Assembly: GCA_963932145.1 (NCBI GenBank)
Contig: OZ010574.1
Coordinates: 56,140,357-56,204,356 of the forward strand
Length of the DNA: 64,000 bases
Direction of reading: 5' to 3'
Source of the DNA: Acanthosepion lycidas
Taxonomy: Eukaryota; Mollusca; Cephalopoda; Sepiida; Sepiidae
The notes beneath the pieces are model-generated. The model was not told the DNA's origin. It searched no databases and worked only from the letters and a program-made list of their open reading frames with translations. Every line of letters begins with the position of its first letter. Positions within the stretch are counted from its first letter, which is position 1. A program made the translations under genes and the position numbers. Below are positions 32,311 to 42,577 of the stretch, in pieces.

Positions 32311-32701
32311 GTGATGTCAATTTTCGTAATGCTCATTTTAGTAGACTTTGTAGTCGCCGATACAACTATAGTAACGCCGTAGAACAATGCTGGTGTCAGA
32401 CGCCTTCGAATAGCACTCGCACTAATAGTACTTGCTCGGTTATACTCGCTCAAACAGTAATCCGTATAGTGATCTGAATAGAGGAATAGTATAGTAAATA
32501 GAGTAGAGAATATCAGTACGTATAGTAATAGAAGATAGACTAGGAATAACGATCATTTAGACGTCACGCGACTTCTTATTTATGCATTTCCTCTATGGTC
32601 ACGTGGTCTACTTAGTTCAAGAATGGGATCGCCTGTGTTTGCTCACTGGCGATCTATGTTCAAACTTAAGTGTCAGCAGCGACACTTTATTCCTATATAA
32701 C
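32311..32701. mobile_element. Probable solo LTR, about 390 bp
   Basis: Starts TGTGATGTCA and ends CTATATAACA (TG to CA). It is flanked by related ctttt and atttt within an RTE fragment, and removing it restores RTE continuity. The last 95 bp (gtggtctacttagttcaag to cactttattcctatat) recur at 33105-33199. Confidence 0.6.
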
Positions 32702-32732
32702 AATTTTCTTTGTTACTTCCTGTTTCGTAATA

Positions 32733-32832
32733 TTAGGTTGGTGCAAAAATAATGATTAATAATGTCGTTTTTTGACGTATTTTTAATGTCAAAAGACGAC
32801 ATTATTACGTCATTATTTTTGCACCAACCTAA
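32733..32832. mobile_element. Mariner-type hairpin miniature element, 100-bp subtype
   Basis: TTAGGTTGGTGCAAAAATAA termini, TA on both sides, centre gacgtatttttaatgtc; longer than the 80-bp subtype because of an added attaataatg / acgtcattat segment. Inserted in an RTE relic. Confidence 0.92.
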
Positions 32833-33104
32833 TACTATGCCCAGTTTTTAGGATGCGTCCTTGACCATCCCAATACGTTTACGGATCTCAGTATCGTACT
32901 TGCCGTCCTCTATCAAAACACTGCTGTAGTACAATATCTATAATGTCCTGTTTCTACCTGTGATCAATTAAGAACTCCTGTGATTCTTTCATTTTATTTG
33001 TAAATAATTTAAGTTATGCCGATAAATCACCATGTGTCGTAAGACAGCTAATGAATGTTTGTTTTTTATTGATTCACCATCTCCAAATAGATTAGCAATC
33101 AAGT

Positions 33105-33199
33105 GGTCTACTTAGTTCAAGAAGGGGATCGCCTGTGTTTGCTCACTGGCGATCTATGTTCAAACTTAAGTGTCAGCAGCGACACTTTATTCCTATATC
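33105..33199. repeat. Fragment of the LTR at 32311-32701
   Basis: gtggtctacttagttcaaga and ggcgatctatgttcaaac, then gtcagcagcgacactttatt, nearly identical to 32603-32697, 500 bp away in the same orientation. Confidence 0.85.
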
Positions 33200-33384
33200 T
33201 ATGCCTCTATCTATGCAGTAGTTCATACTATATCCTTACAAGAACCAGATCAGATCAAAAATAGAATATTTCGCTCATATCTAGGCCAGGGTTGATAGCG
33301 TTCAAAAGCGCCTATGCAGTCCCTAAAACCGCTTTCCCTCACACGAAACGTCGCGAGCCTCTCGCTGCTCTATCGCTATTTCCA

Positions 33385-33520
33385 TAGCATGTGTTCTGAC
33401 CAACTACATTCCCATCATCCCTAACTTTTACAACTGGGACCCTCCATGTACACAAGGGTGAATTTCCCCATTCCCTTCATATTCCATTAGTAAGAAAGAA
33501 GTTCCATTCTTACAGCTGCT
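33385..33520. repeat. Dispersed repeat, copy without miniature insertion
   Basis: gcatgtgttctgacc, ctacattccc, ccatgtacacaag, cccttcatattccat and aagttccattc align with 34205-34345. Upstream the two also align through ctatcgctatttcca (33369-33383) versus a site interrupted at 34096. Confidence 0.8.
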
Positions 33521-34095
33521 TTAGGGAACAATATCCCAACAAGATGTTTTCCCAATCACTTCAATGTTGACCTCTTCAATTCTAAGATGAACTGTTATCT
33601 TCTCTGTATAGCCTCATGAACGTCGCTTCTTATTCTTTTTTATGCTCATATGACATCATAGAGTAACCCTCTACCTTGAATGTCTCTTGGGCCTTGCATT
33701 GGGTGAATACTGGTATAATTTTTTTTTGAATCACTATACAATTTACTGAGTAAGAAAACCCAGGATCAAAAAAAATTTCTTGTGAAATATGTCTTCATTC
33801 ATTCCAAAAAAAAATATTTTCTCAATGTGACTTGTCAGCGACACCCAAGGAGAAGAAATAATTGATATTTTTTTTACTCAACTTATCATGTCTACGTTGT
33901 TTTTGCAAGTTTATCTGTTGCTGCTTCTTCTTCTTTCATGTGCCGTGTCCCTTCAGGTTATTAGCGATCATGGCTCTCCACAATTTCCTGATTTCTTAAT
34001 AAATTTTGTCTTTATATTATCTCTCATAAACCTTGTTCCACCTTGTGGGTGATGAATTATATTACCACGGATGAAATGTTTCTGCCCTATTGCTA
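33521..34095. other. Unassigned DNA; tctccacaatttcctg repeat at 33965
   Basis: atcatggctctccacaattt and cctg at 33968-33992 recur at 57990-58015. The minus frame 34156-33968 has no recognised motif. Confidence 0.35.
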
Positions 34096-34196
34096 TTAGG
34101 TTGGTGCAAAAATAATGACGTAATAATGTCGTTTTTGACGTATTTTTTAACGTCAAAAAACGACATTATTACGTCATTATTTTTGCACCAACCTAA
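34096..34196. mobile_element. Mariner-type hairpin miniature element, 101 bp, with empty-site paralogue
   Basis: Intact termini TTAGGTTGGTGCAAAAATAA and complement, TA at both ends. It lies in a dispersed repeat whose other copy (33369-33395, ctatcgctatttccatagc) lacks the insert, showing precise insertion at TA. Confidence 0.95.
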
Positions 34197-34204
34197 TATT
34201 TCCA

Positions 34205-34345
34205 ATGCATGTATTCTGACGAATTACATTCCCGCTACACATGACCTTTACAAATAGGACGTGCCATGCCATGTACACATGTGTGAATCATCCCTCTTTC
34301 TTTCATATTCCAATAAGTAAGTTCCATTCGGACTGCTCCTTCCAA
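34205..34345. repeat. Dispersed repeat, copy with miniature insertion
   Basis: Partner of 33385-33520; see there. Confidence 0.8.
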
Positions 34346-34539
34346 AGAAATTCTGCTTTGTGCAACAGACTCTCGGCAGGATATTTTCTCCATCTCTATT
34401 CATATCTGTCTTGAACTGTCTAATTAAGTGATATTTGATCGTAAGAAAAGGTGTATTATTAGGCAGAGAAATGTATATTATAGAGAGAAATAAATGGTGA
34501 ATAAACATTCATCAAATAAGGAATACTGAACTCTTCCGT

Positions 34540-34912
34540 TGTTTCTCGACGTATGAGCAACTCAGTTGCTTGGAACCGACAGCCAGACACCTGCACATAT
34601 GATTTGATTATACTGATGAAGTCTTTGTGCAGAACCAACAACGCTTTTTGAAGAGGTGAATGCAAAGATGTGGTGCCACAAGGACTCCAAACAACCCTCC
34701 GCATGTTTTGAATTCAGAGTTTTCCTTCTTCTAGACCAGTTGCCATTCTAGGCTATAGAACCCAATCTGCCGTGCTATTTTACTCATAAGAAGAGGATTC
34801 ATACCTTTCCCAAGGGTATTAGGAATTGAGTGAATGTAACGGATCCGACTGGAATTCGAACTCAGCTCTCCGATTCCTCAATCCGAGCCGCTATCCATTA
34901 CTCCACCGCAAG
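34540..34912 (-). mobile_element. tRNA-Arg-like SINE, long copy
   Basis: Minus strand: GGTGGAGTAATGGATAGCGG head at 34912 downward, GAGTTCGAATTCCAG B-box, and a full body to about 34540. Aligns end to end with 11080-11450. Confidence 0.85.
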
Positions 34913-35240
34913 AAGTAAAGCGGGATATATTAATATAATGGAAATAGAGAGAAAGGGTTTGAGAGATATACCAAAAATCAGTATGTCGTCATACAGAAGA
35001 AATGGCGATAAATCAGAACGTAACTAAAGCGATTAAGAAAAGGAGTGGTCATCAGATCGTATATCTCTGACGTCTTTGACAACAGACAAGTCTGCACGAT
35101 ATTCTTTGTATCTGACAATTTTTTTACCTCTTCATGTCTAGGGTTAATCGTTACCTTTCTGTATAGCCTGGTTAACTTCATTCTTGCCTTTTTTTAACGT
35201 CCATGAAAAACCACACATTAACTTCTTTTTATTCATTTTT
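34913..35240. other. Unassigned DNA
   Basis: 35045-35105 is the inverted counterpart of 31293-31350 (dispersed repeat). Confidence 0.4.
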
Positions 35241-36155
35241 TTTTATAAGCATTTCACACCAAGCAAAGCTGGAAGCCACTAGTACGCAAGGGGTTACATA
35301 GGATTTGGAGCGATGGCAGATAGGAGTAATAGAGGAAAGTATGAGGAGAACGATAGTGGATAGATCAAGGCAACTGGAGATGTCAATTGACATTACATTT
35401 GAATAGTTGGAGATTATAGCTCACAGGGAAACAGGAAAAGGGAAGGGAGTTCCACAGGCGAGAGGTACGAGATATGAAGCTATTAGAGTAGAAGAGGCGG
35501 CTACATTTAACAGATTCGACAGTGAAGGGGTGAGAGCGGGATGCCAGCCTCATAGGACGCTTGAATCCATGAAGCCTGGGAACCAGCGAATGCAGCTCAT
35601 CGGAGCAATTACCATGAAAGTTTTTGTAAAAAAGACAGAGAGAGGCGACAGCACGTCTGTGAGAGAGCAACTGTAGACGAGATGCCAGATCAGGTCCAAT
35701 TACATTGCATATCCGTCTCTGGATCTTATTAAGAACCCCGAGGCAAACAGAAGAGGATCCAGACGATATATGGCAGCAATACTCCATGCAGGGGCGAATG
35801 GCTGATTTGTAGATTTGAAGGATTGATTCCGGGGAGAAAAATTTCCTAGGGCGGCACAGGGAGCCAACTTACCTTGCGGTGGACGAAGCAATTGACTCAA
35901 TGTATTTGTTCCATCTTAGGTCAGCAAACAGTGTGAGACCGAGCAGCCGCAGAGAGGTGCTCTCGAGAAGTTGAGCGTCAGACATTCTAATGGGGGGCAT
36001 GGAAGGATCTCTGTGGTGATTAATAGAGAGCAGTTTTGCTTTGGAGGCGTTAAAGTTAACCAGCCAATTCCTGTCCCAGTTCACAACTGGAGATCCTTTT
36101 TTTGAGACGAACGGACAGGTTAGTTTTATCAGCGATACTAGATTTGTTTTTGAGG
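35241..36155 (-). pseudogene. Jockey/CR1-like non-LTR retrotransposon, 3' part
   Basis: Minus strand; T run at about 35233-35247 is the poly-A tail. NWLVNFNASKAKLLSINHHR is in the frame 36084-35869, then MEYCCHISSGSSSVCLGVLN and LWNSLPFSCFP in 35787-35383. Two frame changes and mutations separate it from the 22.5-kb copy, from which it differs little. Confidence 0.88.
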
Positions 36156-36194
36156 CAGGAGTAACTATCTACCTAGACTGATTTGGCCTTGTAG

Positions 36195-36450
36195 TGGATA
36201 AGCATTAGTATAAGAATGTTCAGGATATGTGGCTACGTACTAGAACAAATATCGACTAATTCGGAACAATTTGCTCAATCCAGTTTCACTCACAAGGTCT
36301 GGATTTACCTATAGTACGGTTTCTAGGCACTTCTCAATGGTGCACACGCTGGGATAGTTTCACCAGAATAATATTATGCAGAAACCACTTCCTTGATTAA
36401 ACAACCACGGATCTTAGGGTTGGAATGCTAACGTTCTAATTATAAGGCCG
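36195..36450 (-). mobile_element. Ceph-SINE-like repeat, diverged copy
   Basis: Aligns loosely with 6050-6262: tctggatttacctatagtac, ggcacttctcaatggtg, acgctgggatag, and gctaacgttctaatt at the tRNA-like end. Confidence 0.5.
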
Positions 36451-36470
36451 ACTAACATCTACATAACATT

Positions 36471-37520
36471 AAAATATATCTTCTGGCATAAAAACACAAA
36501 GTAGGAATTAATTAGCAGTCCACTGAATGGCATAGTATTCCATCTAAAATGAAAGTCCTAAAGTAATTATCTGATAATCCTTATCAGCTTATCTGCCAGA
36601 AAATACTAACTGATCAATCTTTGTGCTAAATAACAGACTCTTTTTTTAGAGGGAAGGGTATTTCAGCTCCGACATCCAGAGGTTGACCTTCGTGATCAGA
36701 TGTAAGACATAATAAGGAAGTCGATTTTGATTGGATGAGCTAACTTGGGAATGATAGACAGAGAACGGTTTTTCAGAGATTCGAGTATTAACCGTAAATT
36801 AATGTAGACATGTTCTATTTCGTGTCTGAAATCCCCAATGTCACCCAATGAGTCAGGAACTACCTCCACTTGATAGTTAGTACATTAATAAAATAGTTAA
36901 AATTCTCTGTGTTGAATTCATCCATCTTTAGACCTAAAACATTTAGCGACTCAGGGCCGGAAGAAGACGAGAGAGAGAGAGAGAGAAAAAAAGAGAGAGA
37001 GAGAGCAATATTTGGACCAAGAGATTTTACCTTCAAATTCATTCTTTTCGGCCATTAGAACAGTTTTTGTTTTCATTCAAATGTTTATGGAGAAACATAA
37101 AAGTTGCTTCAAAATAAATTTAAAGAAACATATTTGCTTTTAGTTAAAACAAGAGCAATAACTTACTATTTTATTTATGCAACTTCGATATTTTTGTTTT
37201 GTATCATAAAGCATATGAATTTCTCTATTCATATGTGCACGCGAATTGATGACGTCATTTTTACGGCTTATCAACACGTTGTGGATTAAAGCCGGTTGTA
37301 TCAGATTGCTTTTCCAGACCGATAGACATTTTATCTTGTCTTGGGGTCAGGAACCCGCCCCCAAAGTTTGTAAAACCATTTTTAGATAGTATCATGAACT
37401 GTACATTTAACAGCGACTACCGTAAACTTTAAACTCGACACAAAACAAAGAATTTGCGGACATATTTTCTTGTCTTGGTGTGAGGAACCCGCCCACAAAG
37501 TTTTTTTTTAATACAACCTA
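36471..37520. other. Unassigned DNA
   Basis: GA-rich run at 36968-37005. tcttgtcttggggtcaggaacccgcccccaaag (37335) is repeated in changed form at 37470; a short local duplication. No gene. Confidence 0.4.
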
Positions 37521-37522
37521 CC

Positions 37523-37548
37523 TATATATATATATATATATATATATT
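37523..37548. repeat. (TA)n microsatellite
   Basis: Short TA run at the 3' end of the next element. Confidence 0.9.
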
Positions 37549-37735
37549 ACAGTAATTCGTCGAGTCTAGAAGAATCCTCAACAGTATAGAAAGCACTAGA
37601 CGGCCGTTTCGTCCTATCTGGGACTCATCAGCAGTGCTCATCCATTACCGAGAATTGAACCCACACCGTTACGATATCAACGGAAACGTCATACCAACTG
37701 TACTATGGCACTCGGTGACGAACAAGACACAAACT
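37549..37735 (-). mobile_element. tRNA-Val-like retroelement with hammerhead ribozyme
   Basis: Minus strand from about 37735: tRNA-like head (CCATAGTACAGTTGGTATGA, GTGTGGGTTCAATTCTCGG with a B-box), a hammerhead at 37591-37639, then a short tail ending ctcgacgaattactg at the TA array. The head resembles tRNA-Val. A second copy in opposite orientation is at 37897-38163. Organisation is that of the schistosome Sm-alpha ribozyme SINEs. Confidence 0.75.
37591..37639 (-). ncRNA. Hammerhead ribozyme, type I, schistosome-like
   Basis: Minus strand, complete: stem I GAGCACTG with TAGTGCTT (8 bp with G-T pairs at both ends); CTGATGA; helix II GTCC with GGAC around CAGATA; GAAAC; helix III ACGGCCGT, self-complementary; cleavage triplet GTC. 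All invariant residues are present. The core, helix II and even its loop are close to the Sm-alpha hammerhead of schistosomes. Confidence 0.9.
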
Positions 37736-37896
37736 AGACTTGATATAGCGCCGCTACTCACTCAGTTCAGCTTCCGCATCGATACTCATCCAAGTATTCA
37801 GATAACCTCGGAACATTGCCCCAACAGCCACGACTGCTTTTTGACCCATATCCGCTCCATTGCAGAGCATTAGCTGGATCTAGCAAGGTTATACAA

Positions 37897-38163
37897 GTGA
37901 TTAATTTGGGGATTAAGGCTAATCTTATAGTAATTCGTCGAGTCTTGTTTGCGCCTTCTTCGTCACCGTGTCCCGTGGTACATTTGGTATGACGTTTGCG
38001 TTGTATCGAAATGGTCCGGGATCGATTCTCGGTAGTAGATGCGTACTCCTGATGAGTCACAGATAGAACGAAAACGACGTCCAGTGCTTTCTGCAACCTG
38101 TTGAGGATTCTTCTAGGCTCGACGAATTACTATAAAATTATCCTAAATCCCCAAAATTAATCA
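37897..38163 (+). mobile_element. tRNA-Val-like hammerhead retroelement inside 48-bp inverted repeats
   Basis: Plus-strand copy: head CCCGTGGTACATTTGGTATG and GTCCGGGATCGATTCTCGG, decayed hammerhead at 38040-38092, tail. Flanks gtgattaatttggggatt, tagtaattcgtcgagtc (37897-37946) and their inverted counterparts (38119-38163) enclose it, so it is also a small fold-back. Confidence 0.7.
38040..38092 (+). ncRNA. Decayed hammerhead of the same family
   Basis: CTGATGA and GTC are kept, but helix II has lost pairing (GTCA with GAAC), GAAAC reads GAAAA, and stem I has mismatches. Likely inactive. Confidence 0.7.
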
Positions 38164-38193
38164 CTTTTTTTTTATTTATTTATATATTTTTAT

Positions 38194-38201
<8 letters not shown>

Positions 38202-38233
<32 letters not shown>
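38202..38233. repeat. (TA)n microsatellite
   Basis: Short TA run; another at 38407-38425. Confidence 0.9.
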
Positions 38234-38234
<1 letters not shown>

Positions 38235-38237
<3 letters not shown>

Positions 38238-38420
38238 TGTGTGAAAATATTTTTGAAAATAAGAAGGAAAGAAACTGGTTTGGAAAAAAAAATTTCGCTT
38301 GAAGATGGAAGTTAATTCAAATATGATTTCGAAGTTTTCGGCTCTTGTTTTGAAACATGAGACCTCTTATGTAGCGAGTTGGAATCATATTTTTAAATAA
38401 ATAATTATATATATATATAT
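38235..38420 (-). repeat. Dispersed repeat shared with 41450-41660
   Basis: Minus strand: ATAATTATTTATTTAAAAAT, ACTCGCTACATAAGAG, CATGTTTCAAAAC and ACTTCCATCTTCAAGCGAAA match plus-strand 41450-41660 (tcgctacacag, catgtttcaaaaatgg, acttccatttcatcctcaag). Family unknown. Confidence 0.65.
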
Positions 38421-38449
38421 ATATTGAATAACAATGCTATTTCCAGATA

Positions 38450-38565
38450 CAAGTTCAGCTAATTAACCCGTAGCTCTCAGAAGACAATCGATTCATATTT
38501 TTTCCAAGGTTATTTTCGCGCAAGTCAATGTAACGAATCCAACTAGAGGCTCTGCGATGTTTTTT
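38450..38565 (-). mobile_element. tRNA-Arg-like SINE fragment
   Basis: gattcatattttttccaagg, gtaacgaatccaactag match the body just after the B-box of 11080-11450. Confidence 0.5.
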
Positions 38566-39226
38566 TTTTATTTCGGGATTTTTATCCATCTCACCACTTG
38601 CACATTGACGTGTTAGCGTGGAAGATGTACAAAATTGCCGATGCATTAATATCTACGCATGTGTTAAGAAATTTGCAATTATATATGGCAAGAAGAAAAT
38701 GCTTTCAAGAACAGACATTTGTAAATCACGACCATTAAATTTTACAAGCATCTTAGCCTCTTCAAGTCAAGTGAAGAGTTAACTAAGAACAAAACAAAAT
38801 AAGAAGCGACATCCTGGAGATAATTCAACTGAATTCACGACCATAGATAAGAAGAGTCTATTTGTTCATGGATTTACTGAAACATAGTATGACAACTTAC
38901 TCTGACTGCCTGGGGTGTCTTTGCATTGTGATTCGAATTCTTATAAGTACAATTCCGGCGACCATTATAAACACCGGCCGTGCCAAACCTAATGCCTTTT
39001 CTGATGGTTGCAAATGTCGTGGCATACAAAAGCTGTGATTGTTCTCTGTTTTCATCTCTATTTCTCTCTCTTTTTTACTCTCGCTCTTATGCTCTCTTTC
39101 TCTCTCTCTCTCATCTAGTTATATCCGTTCGCTTTTTTTCTCTCACATACTCACGTAAATCTCTCGCTTTCATCTTCCTTGATCACTCTTTTTCCTCTTA
39201 TCTCTGTCACATACTTTTCTTTAAAT
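38566..39226. other. Unassigned DNA
   Basis: CT-rich stretch at 39050-39120; nothing else. Confidence 0.3.
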
Positions 39227-39457
39227 CAGTGATTCCCAAAGTGGTGCAGGCGGACCACCGGTGGTCCACATAGCATTTCTAGTGATCCATGAAGAATTCG
39301 TAGCCATAAAAATTGTAGCCATTTCACAAAAATGTATCTAAATTATTCATACTTTCAAGAATTAAAAAATATATTTTGTTTAATTACGCACATGTTGATT
39401 ATATTTGAAAATTCCGAAATTACGTAGGTATTATGCAGAGCGATATATATCTTATTT

Positions 39458-39521
<64 letters not shown>

Positions 39522-39892
39522 AAATGCTATATATACTATATATAATATAATTTTTTTATTCATATAAAAAATATTGCTATGTTAATAGAACCCTACACAA
39601 TATTGTTTGATAATAAATTTGACATCATCAAAATTGATTGATATCTTGTGTCAGAAACACCAAGATCAAGGTAGTCACTAGTTGAATGGACTAAGACTGA
39701 ATGACATCATCAAAATTGATTTTGATATCCTATTTTTATCTTTGTTTACTTAAATAAATGTTAATTTTTTATCTTTTTTCTGAATATTTTAATGTGAAAA
39801 CTGAACAGCCTAAAGGTAAAATTAGGAGTATTCCATTTGAACTTTTTTAAGAAAAAAATTGTCCATGGGTTGAAAAAGGTTGAGAAGCAATG
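39227..39892. mobile_element. Short non-autonomous hAT element, 666 bp
   Basis: Left end CAGTGATTCCCAAAGTGG; right end (complement) CATTGCTTCTCAACCTTTT. Such CAGTGNTTCCCAA termini are typical of hAT elements. Flanking 8-mers CTTTAAAT and ATTTAACC agree at 5 of 8 positions, compatible with an old duplication. Contains a (TA)n array at 39461-39520. No coding capacity. Confidence 0.7.
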
Positions 39893-39904
39893 ATTTAACC
39901 CATA

Positions 39905-40035
39905 CATGGAGGGTGAAAAGAAGTGGATTCATTACCATTCCCAAAAGTATTTGTGAATAAAAGAATGTAATAAACCTAACTGGAATTCAAACTCAGTTCT
40001 CTGATTTCTCATTACAACCCCTGCATATCCAAGTT
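39905..40035 (-). mobile_element. tRNA-Arg-like SINE fragment, tRNA-proximal part
   Basis: gtggattcattaccattccc, aaaagtatttgtg, acctaactggaattcaaactc match the SINE around its B-box. Starts 12 bp after the hAT end. Confidence 0.6.
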
Positions 40036-40266
40036 TACAGCATTTCGTATTCCCAAGTGGTCACCCATCTATGTAGTAACCAGGCTTAACTTCAGTGACT
40101 GAAGGAGAACCTGTGTCTCAACAGAATATGGCCGTAAGACATTTGTCTATAAAGAAATAATTTATACTAAATTAAGAGAAAATGTAAAAGTCCATTTCTG
40201 CCAATACTCCATCAGAAAATATATATATATATATATATATATAAACATTTAAATATGAAGTGTAAA

Positions 40267-40400
40267 TCGACTAATTTGTATTTTCATTGAGTATTTTAGA
40301 GTGAAAAATGAACAGCCTAAAAGTAAAAGTAGGAATGGTCCATTTGAATTTTTTAAAGAAAAAAATGATCCATGGGCGGAAAAAGGTTGAGAATCACTGG
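40267..40400. mobile_element. Right end of a second hAT copy
   Basis: aacagcctaaaagtaaaagtagg, gatccatggg and aaaaaggttgagaatcactg align with 39785-39892; it ends with a nearly canonical CAGTGATTCTCAACC (complement). No left end seen nearby. A (TA)n array is at 40220-40242. Confidence 0.7.
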
Positions 40401-40994
40401 TGAAAATCTTTCTTTTTGTGACTTTTTTTTTAATTCCCGATTCTTTTTACTTTTTGAGTCATTCGACCTCTATCATTCCATTCTCATAATTTCTGTTGCG
40501 TGTTTTTCTATCAACATCCATTCCTTTTTTCTTTCTTTCTTTGCTGTCTTTTCGACTGTTCGCTTATTATCACCTCGCCAAAATTCAAATTTAAAGTGCT
40601 CTCTAGGGCTTTAGTTATTCTACAAGTGTTGCCCAGAATAAAATAAGCTGAGAAACACTGAATTAGTCGCTTCTTCCTTTGCTTTTATTGTTGTTGTTTT
40701 GTTTTTGTTTTGTTTTTTATAATAAGACAATATCTGGATGTTTTTTCTCCATCTCTAATTAAACCTCACCCATATTCTATGAATACGTTAAACTTCCAAG
40801 TATATATTCCCGTAATTATTTGACTTTCATTTCTCTCTCATTTCGGTATAAATCATTCTGTGTTTTCTGTTTTTCTTTTGCTATACTCCCTTGCTATTCT
40901 TTCCTACCATTCTTAAAATTAAGTATACGTCCATTTTCTTTTCCTGTTTTCAGATTTCTTTCCTTCCCTATCGTTACATTGATTCTTCTTTCTG
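40401..40994. other. Unassigned DNA; possible hAT terminus at 40635-40660
   Basis: ataagctgagaaacactg (complement CAGTGTTTCTCAGC) looks like a third hAT-type end; its partner is not identified. Confidence 0.4.
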
Positions 40995-41175
<181 letters not shown>

Positions 41176-41449
41176 CCCAAGGATATAATTGGTGTATACG
41201 GAATGAATTTCAATAACCAATATAACAGGACTTCATTGTCAAGCTTTTTGAATTTTCCTATACTTGTATTTTGATTGGTCATTCTAGCTTTTGTATCAAC
41301 GTTTTCCCCTTGAGATGGATTGTTAATTAATTTGAAACTTTTAAAACCATTTATTTTACATTCTACATCATCACATGATAAGACACCGGAGGTGCTGAAA
41401 CAAAATGGCTATTTTTGTAGTGATTTTATAACATTCATGTTATAATTTT

Positions 41450-41660
41450 TTTTTTACATAAATAATTATATATATATATATATATATATATTATAAGTTA
41501 ATAGACTTAAAATATGGTTTTTCGCTACACAGTTCCAACCATGTTTCAAAAATGGAAGCTAAAAGCCCCTAATTTAATTTTGTACTTAAATTAAAGACAT
41601 TACTTCCATTTCATCCTCAAGCGAATTTTAATTGAAAAATTGACATCGTTTTTGTCATGT
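41450..41660 (+). repeat. Dispersed repeat shared with 38235-38420
   Basis: See the partner copy. Here it lies 40 bp upstream of a hammerhead-like motif and contains a (TA)n array (41466-41491). Confidence 0.65.
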
Positions 41661-41700
41661 TAAGTTTGATAATGTTATTTATATTTTATATTTTATATTG

Positions 41701-41751
41701 AATATGTCCTGAAGATGGTTTATTGACCGAAACGTCCGACGTCGACATATT
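41701..41751 (+). ncRNA. Hammerhead-like ribozyme candidate with CTGAAGA core
   Basis: Stem I: AATATGTC (41701-41708) with GACATATT (41744-41751), 8 perfect pairs. Core CTGAAGA (41709-41715; the seventh hammerhead position may be any base), one extra T, helix II GGT with ACC, GAAA (41729-41732), helix III ACGT with ACGT around CCG, then C at the cleavage position (41743). Only the extra T next to helix II departs from the consensus. Confidence 0.6.
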
Positions 41752-41812
41752 AACATTAAAACAGCATTATTGCATATAAGGATTTTTGTTTGTTTTTTCC
41801 CATATATTTTTC

Positions 41813-41924
<112 letters not shown>

Positions 41925-42428
41925 CGGTGGTAACGTGATACTTGCACCCTTCTTTTTGCTGACTTGTTTTATTCACCTTCGCCGTCTCCTTTTCTTCACT
42001 TATTTTACCCACAAGAGATTTTTTGTACCTTTTTATTATAAACGTTAGAAGAACATTATGTTCGAAACTTGTCGCTGTATAATTTCTTCAATAAAACATT
42101 CCATGATCTAAGCTAGTAGACGTTAATTTCACTGGTTCTATGAAAACAGAAATGTCTACTCATATCCGTTGGCCCATTATCAGTTTTAACTGAATATTTA
42201 GAGTTGCTTCTATTTTTCTCAATAAGAGAATAAAATAAATGAACAGAGTAGAAACCTTGACCTATCTGCATTCTCCTCTGTCAGCCATAGTGGCATACAA
42301 TTAGGAATACTTCAATAAAGATTAATAATGATAATTGAGTTTAGTGATTCAAATAATTCTAATATGAATTCTATGAAGAGGAAGTTACTTATCGTCGAAC
42401 GAACTTAGTCAAAACTGGCATTTATGTA

Positions 42429-42430
<2 letters not shown>
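41925..42430. other. Unassigned DNA
   Basis: Nothing recognised; a (TA)n array follows at 42431-42462. Confidence 0.3.
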
Positions 42431-42471
<41 letters not shown>

Positions 42472-42539
42472 GCACGTATAAACACGCGCATGCACATACA
42501 TGTAAAATAACTCTCTCTTCCTCACACGCGTATTGTCAT

Positions 42540-42577
42540 CCACAGACTGTTTCACTGTACCACAGCTCATCAGTGTG
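42540..42577 (-). ncRNA. Hammerhead ribozyme with minimal helix III
   Basis: Minus strand: stem I CACA with TGTG; CTGATGA (42567-42573); helix II CTGT with ACAG closed by a G-T pair, loop GGT; GAAAC (42549-42553); a single A; GTC (42545-42547). Helix III cannot fold alone with a 1-nt loop, so cleavage would need a dimer or is lost through a 4-nt deletion relative to 2899. Confidence 0.7.

Larger units (their letters stand above)
32221..32940 (-). pseudogene. RTE-like retrotransposon fragment, split by two insertions
   Basis: Minus-strand RTE pieces: LLYGSECWT and LKMKRLL (32221-32290), then the part matching 18000-18040 (32702-32732), then EIRKRIGMVKDASKNWA (32835-32935). The first gap holds a solo-LTR-like insert (about 32311-32701), the second a miniature mariner element (32733-32832). 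Closing both gaps restores alignment to the RTE copy at 17641-18245. Confidence 0.8.

Noticed and set aside
34600..34640. ctgatgaagtctttg as a hammerhead core
   Set aside because: No GAAA follows after a stem; it is part of the SINE body.
37640..37735. Functional tRNA-Val gene
   Set aside because: The head cannot form a proper acceptor stem and is fused to a ribozyme in two copies.
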